Source of the DNA: UBA2991 sp965221735
GTDB lineage: Bacteria > Chloroflexota > Dehalococcoidia > Tepidiformales > Tepidiformaceae
Direction: 5' to 3'
Length of the DNA: 64,000 nt
NCBI GenBank assembly: GCA_965221735.1
Contig: OZ244910.1
Span: 2,604,001-2,668,000, forward strand
Translations under genes and position numbers: made by a program
In this document: piece by piece, positions 29,976-38,700 of the stretch
How positions within the stretch are numbered: position 1 is the first letter of the stretch
How the letters are laid out: each line of letters begins with the position of its first letter
Notes under the pieces: model-generated
Database searches by the model: none
Seen by the model: only the letters and a program-made list of their open reading frames with translations
Told to the model about the DNA's origin: nothing

Positions 29976-30126
29976 GATTGCCTTTTGTCAATGTGCCCTC
30001 TTTTCCCGCTGGAACGGGGCCTACACCCTGAATCTTCACGATTGCCTTCCTGTAGGGGCCGTTTCCCGTTGTACCGCAAGGGTTCTCGAACCTGATTGCC
30101 TTTCTGCAACCAGCCTCTTTTCCCTG
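29976..30126. repeat. Three spaced GATTGCCTT...TTTCCC repeats
   Basis: Copies begin at about 29976, 30040 and 30094. Each starts GATTGCCTT and, after a TG(T/C)A-containing spacer, runs into CTTTTCCC or GTTTCCCG. A related copy without the first part begins at about 30377 (TCCTGTAGGGGCCGTTTTCC). Phasing is 64 and 54 bases. Confidence 0.6.
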
Positions 30127-30237
30127 TACAGCCCACTGACATGTAAACCCACCCGGCGCGGGAACACAGTCCCCTGCAGGGGACTTCATCGGTGATATCT
30201 TCGCCGCCGCTTCCCGCGGGCCGATGTCGCCTGCGCC

Positions 30238-30335
30238 GATGTGTCCCGTTGACCCATTTCCCGGGGTTTCTGACCCATCGGGCCGCGTCCGCGATGTGTC
30301 CCGTTGACCCAAATCGCGGGGTTTCTGACCCATCG
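30238..30335. repeat. Two 43-bp direct repeats with four TGACCCA half-sites
   Basis: Copy A 30238-30280 and copy B 30293-30335 differ at about 3 of 43 bases. Both begin GATGTGTCCCGTTGACCCA and end GGGGTTTCTGACCCATCG. Each contains two TGACCCA sites 21 bases apart (30250 and 30271; 30305 and 30326), that is two helical turns, so a dimeric protein could bind both on one face. Confidence 0.75.
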
Positions 30336-30697
30336 CGGTGGAACGCGCTATGGACAATGCTTTCCCGCCCGTCACGTCCTGTAGGGGCCGTTTTCCGTTG
30401 GAAACACTGGGGTTCCCGGCCCTGCCCCATTCCGTTACCAACGTCATTTCTCCTTACACGGCTGCCACATCGAACGCCCGATTTCCCGCTCATGTCGCAA
30501 AAGCGGTCACGCATGGCCCCCGTTACGAGGCATTCCGCCGCGCCGTCGCGCTTCACACACTCGATCCCTGGACATGGGCGGCGACGGGCGAACAAGTGTC
30601 GATCACTGCATCGGTGCAGTGCCTTTCATGGGATTACGTCCGGCGCTCCCGCCCATCACGCTCTGCCTGTGGAAACGGGCGCACGAGGTCGGACGAC

Positions 30698-30886
30698 ATG
30701 GAATCGGCGAAGCAGCGGGAGCGCACGCGGCGCGGCCACCACCCCGGTGGCCCGGAGCCCCGCGTCGTCGCCATCGAGTACCGCCCCGCGCCCGACGCCG
30801 AGGCCCGCCTGCGCCGCATCGCCGCCATCCTCCTCGACCACGCGACGCGCGCCGGCTCAGGATCCGACGATGGGGAGGGCCGGTAG
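30698..30886 (+). CDS. Small charged protein upstream of the recombinase
   Basis: 62 residues, MESAKQRERTRRGHHPGGP at the start and a helix PDAEARLRRIAAILLDHATR near the end. I do not recognise it, but short charged proteins directly upstream of large serine recombinases are common in integrative elements. ATG at 30698 is chosen because earlier in-frame codons run into the repeat region. No strong ribosome site is visible. Confidence 0.45.
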   Translation: MESAKQRERTRRGHHPGGPEPRVVAIEYRPAPDAEARLRRIAAILLDHATRAGSGSDDGEGR

Positions 30887-31084
30887 GGGAGCGGAAGCGG
30901 GGCGGCGCTTTGACCGCCTCGCCGCAGCCCCGCTACGCTGGCTGGGACGAGGTGGCCCGGCGGCGCGGACACGCCCCGGGCCGTGGCGCCGCCTGACCGA
31001 ACAGGTGACGCGAGCTGCATGCTACCGCTCGCGGACCCGCCCCGGCAGGTGGCGGGTCGTTCTGTTTCCGAGGAGGAGCAAGCC

Positions 31085-32689
31085 ATGCCGCGAACGAACA
31101 CCAACCGCCAGCCAGGGAGCCGCCGCGCCGCCATCTACGCGCGCGTCTCCGACAAGAGCCAGGCCGAGGACGACAAGACCTCCCTCGGCGAGCAACTGGG
31201 CGACATGGAGGCCTACTGCGACGAGCGAGGGCTGGAGATCACCGCCCGCTACCAGGAGGTCGGACGCGGCTGGTCGAAGAGCCGCCCCGAGTTCCAGCGC
31301 ATGCTCGCCGACGCCGCTGCCGGCCGCTTCGATGTGATCGTCTGCTGGAAGTCCGACCGCCTCAGCCGCGGCATGTATCCCGCCGCCGCCCTCATGGAAG
31401 TCGTCGAGGCGCACGGCATCGGCCTCGAGGCGGTGATGGACGCCATCGACATGAAGACCTTCGGCCTCATGGCCGCCATCGGCAAGATCGAGCTGGACAA
31501 CTTCCGCGAGCGCGCCTCGATGGGCAAGCGCGGCACCGCCAAGCAGGGCCGCATCCCCGTCAGCAACGTCCCCGACGGCTACCGCATCGGCGAGGGCCGC
31601 ACGCCCGAGGTCGACGAGGAGCGCGCCGAGGTCATCCGCCGCATCTTCCGCCACTACGTCGAAGGCGGCATGGGCGCGCCCGCGATCGCCGCGGCGCTCA
31701 CGGGCGACGGCGTGCCCACGGCGACGCCGGGGGCGCGCTGGCACGCGACGCAGGTCAACCGCATCCTCCGCAACGAGGCCTACACGGGCACCTGGTGGTA
31801 CGGCAAGGCCCGCCACACCGCAACCGACGCCGGCACGCTCAGGCACGCCCAGCCGCGCGACGCCTGGATCGGCGTGCCCTTCCCGCCGCTCGTCGACGAG
31901 GAGACGTGGGAACGGGCGCGCGTGCTGCGCGAGCGGCGGCTGACCCGCTCGCCGCGCAACACGAAGACCTTCCACCTGCTCCAGCACCTCGTGCACTGCG
32001 GCGAGTGCGGGATGCTGATGGGTCCCCGCGTGACCCGCAGCCAGAGCACGCGGCGGCGCAGCAAGACGTACTCCTACCGGCTCAAGACGCCGCGCCGCTA
32101 CTACCGCTGCTACGGGATGGGAGCGCCCTACCGGCTGCGCTGCCGCGAGCGCCCCTTCATCCGCGCCGAGCGGCTCGAGGAGCTGGTCTGGGGCGAGGTC
32201 AGGCGCGTGCTGCAGGAGCCGGAGCTGATCGCGGCCGGGCTGGCGGCGCTGGACCCGGACGAGGACGGCGGCGCGGCCGAGGACGCCGCGCGCACCGAGC
32301 GCGAGCTGGAGAGCGTGCAGGCGGAGGAGGACCGCGCGATCCGGCTCTACGTGTCGGGGAAGATCACCGAGCGGCAGCTCGACCACCAGCGCCGCTTCAT
32401 CGGCGAGCGGCTGGAGCGGCTGCGCGCGCGGCTGGACGAGTACCGGGCGAGCGAGTCCGCCCGGGCCGGCAGGCGCGTGGCGGTGGAGCAGGTCGTGGAG
32501 TGGGCGCGCCGCGCCGGCGGCGGCCTCGACGGCCTTTCCGACGAGGAGCGCCGCGAGGTGCTCGACCTGCTGCTGGAGGAGGCGACGATCGACGGCGAGA
32601 ACAACGTCACGCTCACGCTCGCCATCCCGGCCGACGAGGAGTTCGTGCCGATTGCCAAACCGGAGCCGACTACTCCGTCTACACCATGA
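31085..32689 (+). CDS. Large serine recombinase (site-specific integrase)
   Basis: 534 residues. The resolvase domain has the nucleophile serine in AAIYARVSDKSQAE (Ser22), then FDVIVCWKSDRLSRG. The recombinase domain (NVPDGYRIGEGRTPE, ALTGDGVPTATPGARWHATQ) is followed by a zinc ribbon (HCGECGMLMGP, CYGMGAPYRLRC) and a coiled coil with a basic/acidic end. It should integrate and excise the element at a short att core. ATG at 31085 has GAGGAGGAG upstream. Its last codons (about 32668-32689) overlap sequence that reads as helicase in another frame, so the gene end is formed by the attachment site itself. Confidence 0.93.
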   Translation: MPRTNTNRQPGSRRAAIYARVSDKSQAEDDKTSLGEQLGDMEAYCDERGLEITARYQEVGRGWSKSRPEFQRMLADAAAGRFDVIVCWKSDRLSRGMYPAAALMEVVEAHGIGLEAVMDAIDMKTFGLMAAIGKIELDNFRERASMGKRGTAKQGRIPVSNVPDGYRIGEGRTPEVDEERAEVIRRIFRHYVEGGMGAPAIAAALTGDGVPTATPGARWHATQVNRILRNEAYTGTWWYGKARHTATDAGTLRHAQPRDAWIGVPFPPLVDEETWERARVLRERRLTRSPRNTKTFHLLQHLVHCGECGMLMGPRVTRSQSTRRRSKTYSYRLKTPRRYYRCYGMGAPYRLRCRERPFIRAERLEELVWGEVRRVLQEPELIAAGLAALDPDEDGGAAEDAARTERELESVQAEEDRAIRLYVSGKITERQLDHQRRFIGERLERLRARLDEYRASESARAGRRVAVEQVVEWARRAGGGLDGLSDEERREVLDLLLEEATIDGENNVTLTLAIPADEEFVPIAKPEPTTPSTP

Positions 32690-32690
32690 G
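32655..32690. other. Probable attachment-site junction (attR)
   Basis: Left of about 32668 the sequence is the recombinase C-terminus. From GACTACTCCGTCTACACC onward another frame reads continuously as a SNF2-helicase C-terminal half. This is the pattern left when a serine recombinase inserts into a conserved helicase gene. The exact 2-bp crossover cannot be placed without the empty site. Confidence 0.55.
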
Positions 32691-33249
32691 GCAGGCGTCA
32701 CGGCGCTCGTGGCGCATCGGCCAGACCGAGCCCGTGCAGGTCGTCTTCATGGCCTACCGCAACACCCTGCAGGCGGACGCGCTCACGCTCGTGGCGAAGA
32801 AGCTGCAAGCCTCCCTCGCCGTCGAGGGGGAGCTGCCCGCCGACGGCCTCGCCGCCTACGGGGACGACGGCGACGACCTCATGCTGGCGCTGGCGAGGAA
32901 GATCGTCGCCGGCGACGAGGATGCGGGCTCGGTCGAGTCGGTCTTCGAGCAGGCCCGGCAGGTCGCGGCCGACGCCGAGGCGCTGCTGGTCGACGAGGGC
33001 TGGCATGCGCCGGAGCCCGAACCAGTGGTGAGCGAGGCCGAGGCCGCCCCGGTCGGGGTTGCCCCTGACGACCGCCACGAAGACGCCGACGAGCGGCAGC
33101 GCTCGCTGTTCTCGTGGGCGGAGTTCATGGCCGGGGAGCCGGACGAGCCGCCAAAGCCACGGCGACGCGACGAGGCTCCGACGCTCTCACTCTTCGAGTG
33201 GGCGCTGGAGCGGGAGCAGGAAGGAGCGCTCGCGGGATCCGCCCGGTAA
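32668..33249 (+). pseudogene. 3' fragment of a SNF2-type helicase gene split by the element
   Basis: About 193 codons starting DYSVYTMRQASRRSWRIGQT, which is the motif VI region of a SNF2-like helicase, followed by VVFMAYRNTLQADALTLVAKK, an acidic linker and the tail LSLFEWALEREQEGALAG. No motifs I-V precede it; the serine recombinase gene lies there instead. ATG at 32686 could start a remnant product. A perfect 14-bp hairpin terminates it. A decayed second copy of its tail is found near 43.4 kb. Confidence 0.72.
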
Positions 33250-33256
33250 GCGGGAG

Positions 33257-33290
33257 CGAGGGGCATCGCCCATAGTGGCGATGCCCCTCG
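33257..33290 (+). terminator. Perfect 14-bp hairpin after the helicase fragment
   Basis: CGAGGGGCATCGCC (33257-33270) pairs without mismatch with GGCGATGCCCCTCG (33277-33290) around CATAGT, 7 bases after the stop. No clear T-run. Related hairpins follow other genes in this window (about 43.46 and 35.70 kb). Confidence 0.6.
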
Positions 33291-33368
33291 CCCACCGTCC
33301 ATATGTGGGGGCTTCGTCGTGCCCAGAGCGCGAGCGGGGAAGTCCGTCGCAGGGCTGTGGGAGCAGGA

Positions 33369-33725
33369 TCAGTACATGATCAAGTGCGTGGGAACCAGCC
33401 GCTGCGCGACGGGGTCCACTGCCAACCGCAACCCCTCCAGGGTGTAGGCGCCGAGCAGGGCCGGAGCGTCATCCTCTCCGAACACGACGAGCGTGACCTC
33501 ACTCGTGCCGTTGATCGTCGCCCAGGCCCTCCCAATCTCCATGTCCACCCGGCGACCGTCGGCAAGCAGGAAGACTCCCCTGTCGACCGGCTCGATGCCC
33601 AGCTCGCGCAGCACACGGGCGGGCAGCGTCGTGTAGGCGGCTCCTGTGTCGACCATCGCTTCGATCTCGCGGGACGGCCCGCCGTTCATGCCAGAGATTC
33701 GCAGCGGCCAGCTGAACGTTCCCAT
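33369..33725 (-). CDS. Retropepsin-like aspartic protease
   Basis: 118 residues, one half of a pepsin fold that works as a dimer. The catalytic triad reads VDTGAAYTTLPARVL near residue 25; the flap region is VFLLADGRRVDMEIG, and LLGAYTLEGLRLAVDPVAQ matches the hydrophobic-glycine end. Such clan AA proteases occur as stand-alone bacterial genes of unknown substrate. ATG at 33725. A decayed copy of its 3' end and flank is seen at about 35.54-35.70 kb. Confidence 0.8.
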   Translation of the reverse strand: MGTFSWPLRISGMNGGPSREIEAMVDTGAAYTTLPARVLRELGIEPVDRGVFLLADGRRVDMEIGRAWATINGTSEVTLVVFGEDDAPALLGAYTLEGLRLAVDPVAQRLVPTHLIMY

Positions 33726-34261
33726 GCCGTCGATTCTAGCCGACCGTTAAGAGCTGGGGGCCCTCCTCGTTCCACTACCTCCGTGATGCCTGCCCCAGGG
33801 TGGGTCCGACCCGCTGTCGGCTGATGCTGCGGCTCGCGGGGGATCAGTTGCCTGTTGGCGCGCCTGGCGACACCGGCCCGAAACGGCGGTCCGCGGGCTG
33901 CCGACGGTCAGTCGTTGATGGTGACGGTGCATCCGGCAGGACGCCAGACGCGCCAAGCCCGTAGGGCGATTGGCAGGATGCGACCGAGCCCACGGACTCG
34001 GCCGCATCCAACCCGAAGCGACAAGCAGCGCGGCGACCGCGTTCCGCAGACCGCCGTCGAACTCTAACCGCTGTTGAGACTAAGTGTCAAAATGACGCAT
34101 GGGCGGGCGCAACGCCGGGGCTTGATCGAACCGCTTAGCAGGGTGCTGAAAGGCCATCACTGCTCCCTCTCCTGGGGATGCAGCAGATGGTGGCCCTACC
34201 GGCGACCGGGCTGGTCGCGATGCTCTGGCGGGGTGGATCAATGACCCTGGCGATCTGGTCT
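33726..34261. other. Gap with a 52-bp hairpin repeat and possible IS debris
   Basis: No gene supported. It contains copy 1 of the 52-bp repeat (33968-34019). The stretch from about 34070 (TGTTGAGACTAAGTGTCAAA, then CTTAGCAGGGTGCTGAAA) has the look of transposon ends, but no transposase remnant accompanies it. Confidence 0.4.
33968..34019. repeat. 52-bp hairpin repeat, copy 1
   Basis: Identical over 52 bases to 43565-43616. Its core is a stem GATGCGACCGAG / CTCGGCCGCATC (33977-33988 with 33997-34008, one mismatch) around CCCACGGA, flanked by GATTGGCAG and CAACCCGAAGC. Confidence 0.85.
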
Positions 34262-34322
34262 TGACCCCGAATCCTGATCCAGCAGGAATGCGAATTTTCG
34301 GGCACTCTCACCGAGGAGGGAG

Positions 34323-34598
34323 ATGCCCGTCATGCCCAGGCGCCGCTACACGGAGGAGCAGATCAGCGTCGCGTTGAGACAGGTGGAGGCCGGCACGCCG
34401 GTGCCGGAGCTCTGCCGCAAGCTCGGGATCGCGGAGGCGACCTACTATCGTTGGAAGAAGAAGTTCGCGGGGCTCGGCGTCGCCGAGATCCGGCGTCTCA
34501 AGCAACTGGAGGACGAGAACCGGCGGCTGAAACAGATCGTCGCCGATCTCACGCTCGACAAGGCGATGCTGCAGGACGTCGCCCGCCGAAAATGGTGA
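34323..34598 (+). CDS. IS3-family OrfA (HTH transposase subunit)
   Basis: 91 residues: PRRRYTEEQISVALRQVEAG, then ELCRKLGIAEATYYRWKKKF (helix-turn-helix) and a leucine-zipper-like LKQLEDENRRLKQIVADLTL. It binds the IS ends. GAGGAGGGAG lies just before ATG 34323. The 3' end overlaps orfB in the -1 frame around CGAAAATGG, where frameshifting or reinitiation could produce OrfAB. Confidence 0.92.
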   Translation: MPVMPRRRYTEEQISVALRQVEAGTPVPELCRKLGIAEATYYRWKKKFAGLGVAEIRRLKQLEDENRRLKQIVADLTLDKAMLQDVARRKW

Positions 34599-35431
34599 CG
34601 CCCTCCCACCGCCGTGCCGCTGTCGGCTCGCTGCAGGCTGCCTACGGTGTGAGCGAGCGTCGCGCCTGCCGGGTCACCGGCACGAGCCGCGCGACGTACC
34701 GCTACCGCTCGGTGGCCGACCCCCAGGACGAGCTGCGGCTGCGCGTCCGTGAGCTGGCGGCGACCCGGGTGCGCTACGGCTACCGGCGCATCCACGTGCT
34801 GCTGCGGCGGGAGGGCTGGCCGGTCAACCACAAGCGGGTGTACCGCCTGTACCGAGAGGACGGGCTGGCGATCCGGCAGCAGACCCCGCGCCGCCGGCGG
34901 GCGCCACAGTATCGAGCGCAGCGCGCTGAACTCACGGCGCCGAACCAGGCGTGGGCGATGGACTTTGTTTCGGACACGCTCGCCGGCGGCCAGCGGTTCC
35001 GGCTGCTGGCGGTCGTCGACTGCTTCAGTCGAGAGTGCCTCGCGATCGTGCCGAGAGTGCAGTTTCGTGCAGCCGACGTCGTCGAGGTGCTCGAGCAGCT
35101 GGTGCGCGGGCGCGGCGCCCCGCAGACGATTCGTTGTGACAATGGTCCAGAGTTTGCGGGGCGGGTCCTCGACCAGTGGGCCTACTTCCAGCGCATCGGG
35201 CTGGACTTCTCGCGGCCGGCAAAGCCCACGGACAACGCGTACATCGAGTCATTCAACGCACGACTCAGGCAGGAGTTGCTCAACGCGAGCTGGTTCCTGT
35301 CGGTGGACGAAGCCCGCCAGCGCACGGAGTGCTGGAGGAAGGAGTACAACGAGGACCGACCACACTCAGCACTGGGGAACCTCACCCCGAAGGAGTTCAT
35401 CCAGACCCAGATACCCGAAAAGGTCGCATAG
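34592..35431 (+). CDS. IS3-family OrfB (DDE transposase)
   Basis: 279 residues. The HTH_21 segment (VRYGYRRIHVLLRREGWPVN) is followed by an rve integrase core with all three acids: WAMDFVSDTL (D), TIRCDNGPEF (D) and AYIESFNARLRQE (E), then DRPHSALGNLTPKEF. No interrupting stop is present, so the transposase appears intact. It is expressed from the ATG overlapping orfA or by -1 frameshift. Confidence 0.93.
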   Translation: MVTPSHRRAAVGSLQAAYGVSERRACRVTGTSRATYRYRSVADPQDELRLRVRELAATRVRYGYRRIHVLLRREGWPVNHKRVYRLYREDGLAIRQQTPRRRRAPQYRAQRAELTAPNQAWAMDFVSDTLAGGQRFRLLAVVDCFSRECLAIVPRVQFRAADVVEVLEQLVRGRGAPQTIRCDNGPEFAGRVLDQWAYFQRIGLDFSRPAKPTDNAYIESFNARLRQELLNASWFLSVDEARQRTECWRKEYNEDRPHSALGNLTPKEFIQTQIPEKVA

Positions 35432-35539
35432 CGACTGGTACAGGATCGGGGGCAAGCCCACAACACCAAAGGACTCTCATCAACGGTGGGCGCGTCTCAG
35501 GGGGTCAGGTCAATCTCGCCGTTTTCCGGTCTATAGATC

Positions 35540-35700
35540 CTGGCGATTCACATGTGTAGCGTCTTTCGTCGTGTCTGGAGCGCGACGATGAACGCCCTCA
35601 GTACAGGATCAGATGCGTGGGTACCAGCCCGCTGTTCGACTGGATCCACCGTCGGCCCTCGCCGCTGCCGGCGGGCAGAGGAACGGGGAGGGCGCCGCAT
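35540..35700. repeat. Decayed copy of the retropepsin 3' flank
   Basis: CACATGTGTAGCGTCTTTCGTCGTG...GAGCGCGACG and then AGATGCGTGGGTACCAGC match, imperfectly, the stretch 33300-33400 at the end of the retropepsin gene. On the minus strand it still reads LVPTHLILY, the retropepsin terminus, but the rest is lost. Confidence 0.5.
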
Positions 35701-35725
35701 CGCGACGCCCCCCGGCTCCATGTGT

Positions 35726-35759
35726 GGCGGCGTGTGTCCTGTCCGTGAGACACGCCGCC
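35726..35759 (-). terminator. Hairpin after the PPDK/Calx-beta gene
   Basis: GGCGGCGTGT (35726-35735) pairs with ACACGCCGCC (35750-35759) across a 14-base loop, starting 8 bases past the stop of the giant minus-strand gene. Confidence 0.5.
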
Positions 35760-35766
35760 GCCACAG

Positions 35767-38700
35767 CTAATCGTTATCGATAATCGTGCCGACAGCCTCG
35801 CCATCACTGATCTTCGCCTGGGCGTTGGAGTACAGCACGACTCTGAACGTCTCATCGCCCTCCGCTGTACTGTCATCGACCAGCGTCACCGTGATGGTCT
35901 TCGTCGTCTCGCCGGGCTTGAAGGTCAGCATGCCGTACGTGCTGCCAAAGTCCGCAAAGCTCGCCGAGATGGCTTGTCCGTACACGGGTCGCGCGTAGTA
36001 GTGCACCCACACGTAGCGGCTGCTGGACGGACTCAAGGTCACCGTGAACGTGATGGTATCGCCTTCGGTCCCTGTCGCATCGCTGATCGAGAGCGACGGG
36101 GTCGCGTTCACCTTCGGAGGTGCCGGCGGAGCATCGTCGTCCGACACCGCGACCGTCGCTGCGCCCTCGGTTGACGACACGTCGTAACCTGTTCCGCTGC
36201 TCACCGTGACCGTGACCGATCCGTCGGACTCGTCCTTCGAGTCGTCCGCCGTGGCGACCGTGAGCGTGTAGCTGCCGCTCGTCGGAATCGTGACGGTTCG
36301 AGAGCCGGTCGCCACGCCGAAGTCGCCCGACTGCGCGACATTGAGCGTCACCGCCAGCGGCGACGTTGGCGCGGGACTCGCCGTCACCGTGAAGGTCGCG
36401 CTGTCGCCCTCGCTGACCCCCGAACCGGCGGCGATGCTCACCTCAGGCGTGGCCGGGAGGTCGTCGTCCGAGACCGCGACGGTCGCAGCGCCCGCGGTCG
36501 ACGAGACGGTGTACCCGCTACCCGCGCTCAGAGTCACCGTGACCGAGCCGTCGGGCTCGTCGGCCGAGTCGTTGGTAGTGGCGACCGTGAGCGTGTAGCT
36601 GCCGCTCGTCGGAATCGTGACGGTTCGAGAGCCGGTCGCGACGCCGTAGTCGCCCGACTGTGCGACGGCGACGGTGACGTCCAGGTCGGCTGCGGGCGCC
36701 GGGCTGGCGGTCAGGGTGAAGCTGGCGTTGCCGCCCTCAGTGATGCCGGAACCTCCGCTGATGCTCACCTCCGGCGTGGCCGGCGGTTCGGTTGTGTCCT
36801 TGGACGGGGCGCACTTCTCCAGCGCATCCAGCGTGCGGACGGTGCGGTCCCAGCGGGAGTTATCGATCCGGCTCTTGACCTCCCTGGCCTGCTCTGCGGT
36901 CATCGGCTCTTCGCCAGTGTCCTCGTCCAGAGCGGCCAGCACCCGGTTCCAGCGCGATACGTGCGTGTCGTGGTTGTACTCGTCCCGCCAGGTCTCGACC
37001 TCCGGCACGGTGAGCGCATCCGAAGGCAGCGTGCAGGTTTGCGCCGGCGTGTCATCGTCGTCTGCCACGGCAACGGTCGCCGCCCCGGCAGTACTGGACA
37101 CCGTGTAGCCCGAGCCGGCGCTCACCGTGGCCGTGACCGCGCCGTCGGCTTCGTCCACGCCGTCGTCGCTGGTGGCCACGGTCAGGGTGGCGCTGCCCGT
37201 CGCCGGAATAGTCACCGTCTGCGAGCCGGGTGAGACCCCGAAGTCGCCGCTCTGGCTCACCGCAATAGTGACGGCCAGCGAAGCGTGCGGCGCCGGGCTG
37301 GCGGTGAGGGTGAAAGTGGCGTCGCCGCCCTCGGTGACGTCCCCGTGAGAAACGATGCTGATCGCCGGCACGTCGTCGTCCGCCACGGCAACGGTCGCCG
37401 CCCCGGCCGTGGTGGACACGCTGTAGCCCTGGCCGGCGCTCACCGTGGCCGTGACCGACCCGTCGGCCTCGTCTGAGCCGTCGTTTGTCGTGGCCACGGT
37501 CAGCGTGGCGCTGCCCGTCGCCGGAATAGTCACCGTCTGCGAGCCGGGTGAGACCCCGAAGTCGCCGCTCTGGCTCACGGCAATAGTGACGGCCAGCGAA
37601 GCGTGAGGCGCCGGGCTGGCGGTGAGGGCGAAAGTGGCGTTGCCGCCCTCGGTGACGTCTCCGTTAGAAACGATGCTGATCTCCGGCACGTCGTCGTCCG
37701 CCACGGCGACGGTCGCCGCCCCGGCCGTGGTGGACACGATGTAGCCCGGGCCGGCGCTCACTGTGGCCGTGACCGCGCCGTCGGCTTCGTCCACGCCGTC
37801 GTCGCTGGTGGCCACGGTCAGGGTGGCGCTGCCCGTCGCCGGAATAGTCACCGTTTGCGAGCCGGGGGTGACGCCGTGGTCTCCGTCCCGCGTCACCACG
37901 ACGGTGATGTCGAGATCGGCTGTTGGGGCTGGGTCGGCGGTCACGGTGAAGGTCGCGCCGCCGCCCTCGGTGACCGCGCCGCCTCCCGTGATGCTCACCT
38001 CGGGCATGGTCGACGGGGGCGGCCCGTCATCGTCGGCGACCGCGACGGTCGCCGCACCTGCGGTCCATGAGACCAGGTAGCCCGTCCCCCTGCTGACGGT
38101 CGCCGTCACCGAGCCGTCGGATTCACCGGTCTGGTCATCGCTCGTAGCCACGGTCAACTGGGCGCTGCCTGTGGTTGGGATAGTCACCACCCGCGGACCC
38201 GCGAGGACGCCGAACTCCCCGCTCTGCGACACCGCGACGCTCACGTCCAGCCGGGCGGCGGGCGCGGGGGAGGCCGTGACGGTGAAGGTCGCAATGCCGC
38301 CCTCGGTGATCCCGCTCCCGCCAGTGACGCTGACCGTGGGGCCGGGCGTCGGGAGCTGGCCCTGCCGGGCGAGCCGAAGCGCGATGGCCTGCACCTCCGC
38401 CTCCAGGCTCGCGAAGGCGGGCCGCAGCCGGGAGCTCGACTCGTCCGGCAATAGCGTTGCGCGTTGGTCGGCGCTGGTTTGGTCCCAGAGTTCCGCGGCC
38501 CGTGCCACGAGCTCGGGGGTGGTCACGACAAAGCGCATGCGCACCGTCGTGGAGCCCCCGCGGGAGTTCGTCGCCTCGAGATCGATCTCATAGACCCCAT
38601 CACCGTCCGCGTCGCGCGGCGTGTCATAGGCCTGCGCGTTGAATACCAGGATCTCAAAAGAGCCGTACAGGGTGAAAAGGCCGGTGTCGGGCCCGCTCAT

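Larger units (their letters stand above)
29923..30697. other. Non-coding control region rich in short repeats
   Basis: About 775 bases with no convincing gene, between the divergent HTH gene and the small protein at 30698. It looks less GC-rich than its surroundings. It holds three GATTGCC-type repeats, two 43-bp direct repeats, further TTTCCCG-containing copies (30377-30418, 30480-30489) and a 7-bp inverted repeat CACTGCA/TGCAGTG (30604-30621). It resembles a replication, transfer or regulatory region of a mobile element. Confidence 0.55.
34262..35512 (+). mobile_element. IS3-family insertion sequence (about 1.25 kb)
   Basis: Two overlapping frames encode an OrfA HTH protein and an OrfB DDE transposase. 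The inferred ends match imperfectly: TGACC at 34262 with CCTGA 11 bases in, and the same pattern inverted at 35512. The length is typical of IS3 members. No clean short target duplication is visible next to these ends; a 9-bp CCTGGCGAT occurs on both sides (34246, 35539) a little further out, so boundaries are approximate. Confidence 0.75.

Noticed and set aside
30338..30697. Longer version of the small protein upstream of the recombinase
   Set aside because: The extension translates the repeat-rich control region and has no ribosome site or domain.
34070..34160. Possible ends of another insertion sequence
   Set aside because: Sequence style is suggestive but no matching inverted end or transposase remnant was found.
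37064..38017. Regular direct repeats resembling a CRISPR array
   Set aside because: The period is 318 bp, the repeats are coding and in frame, and there are no short unique spacers or cas genes.
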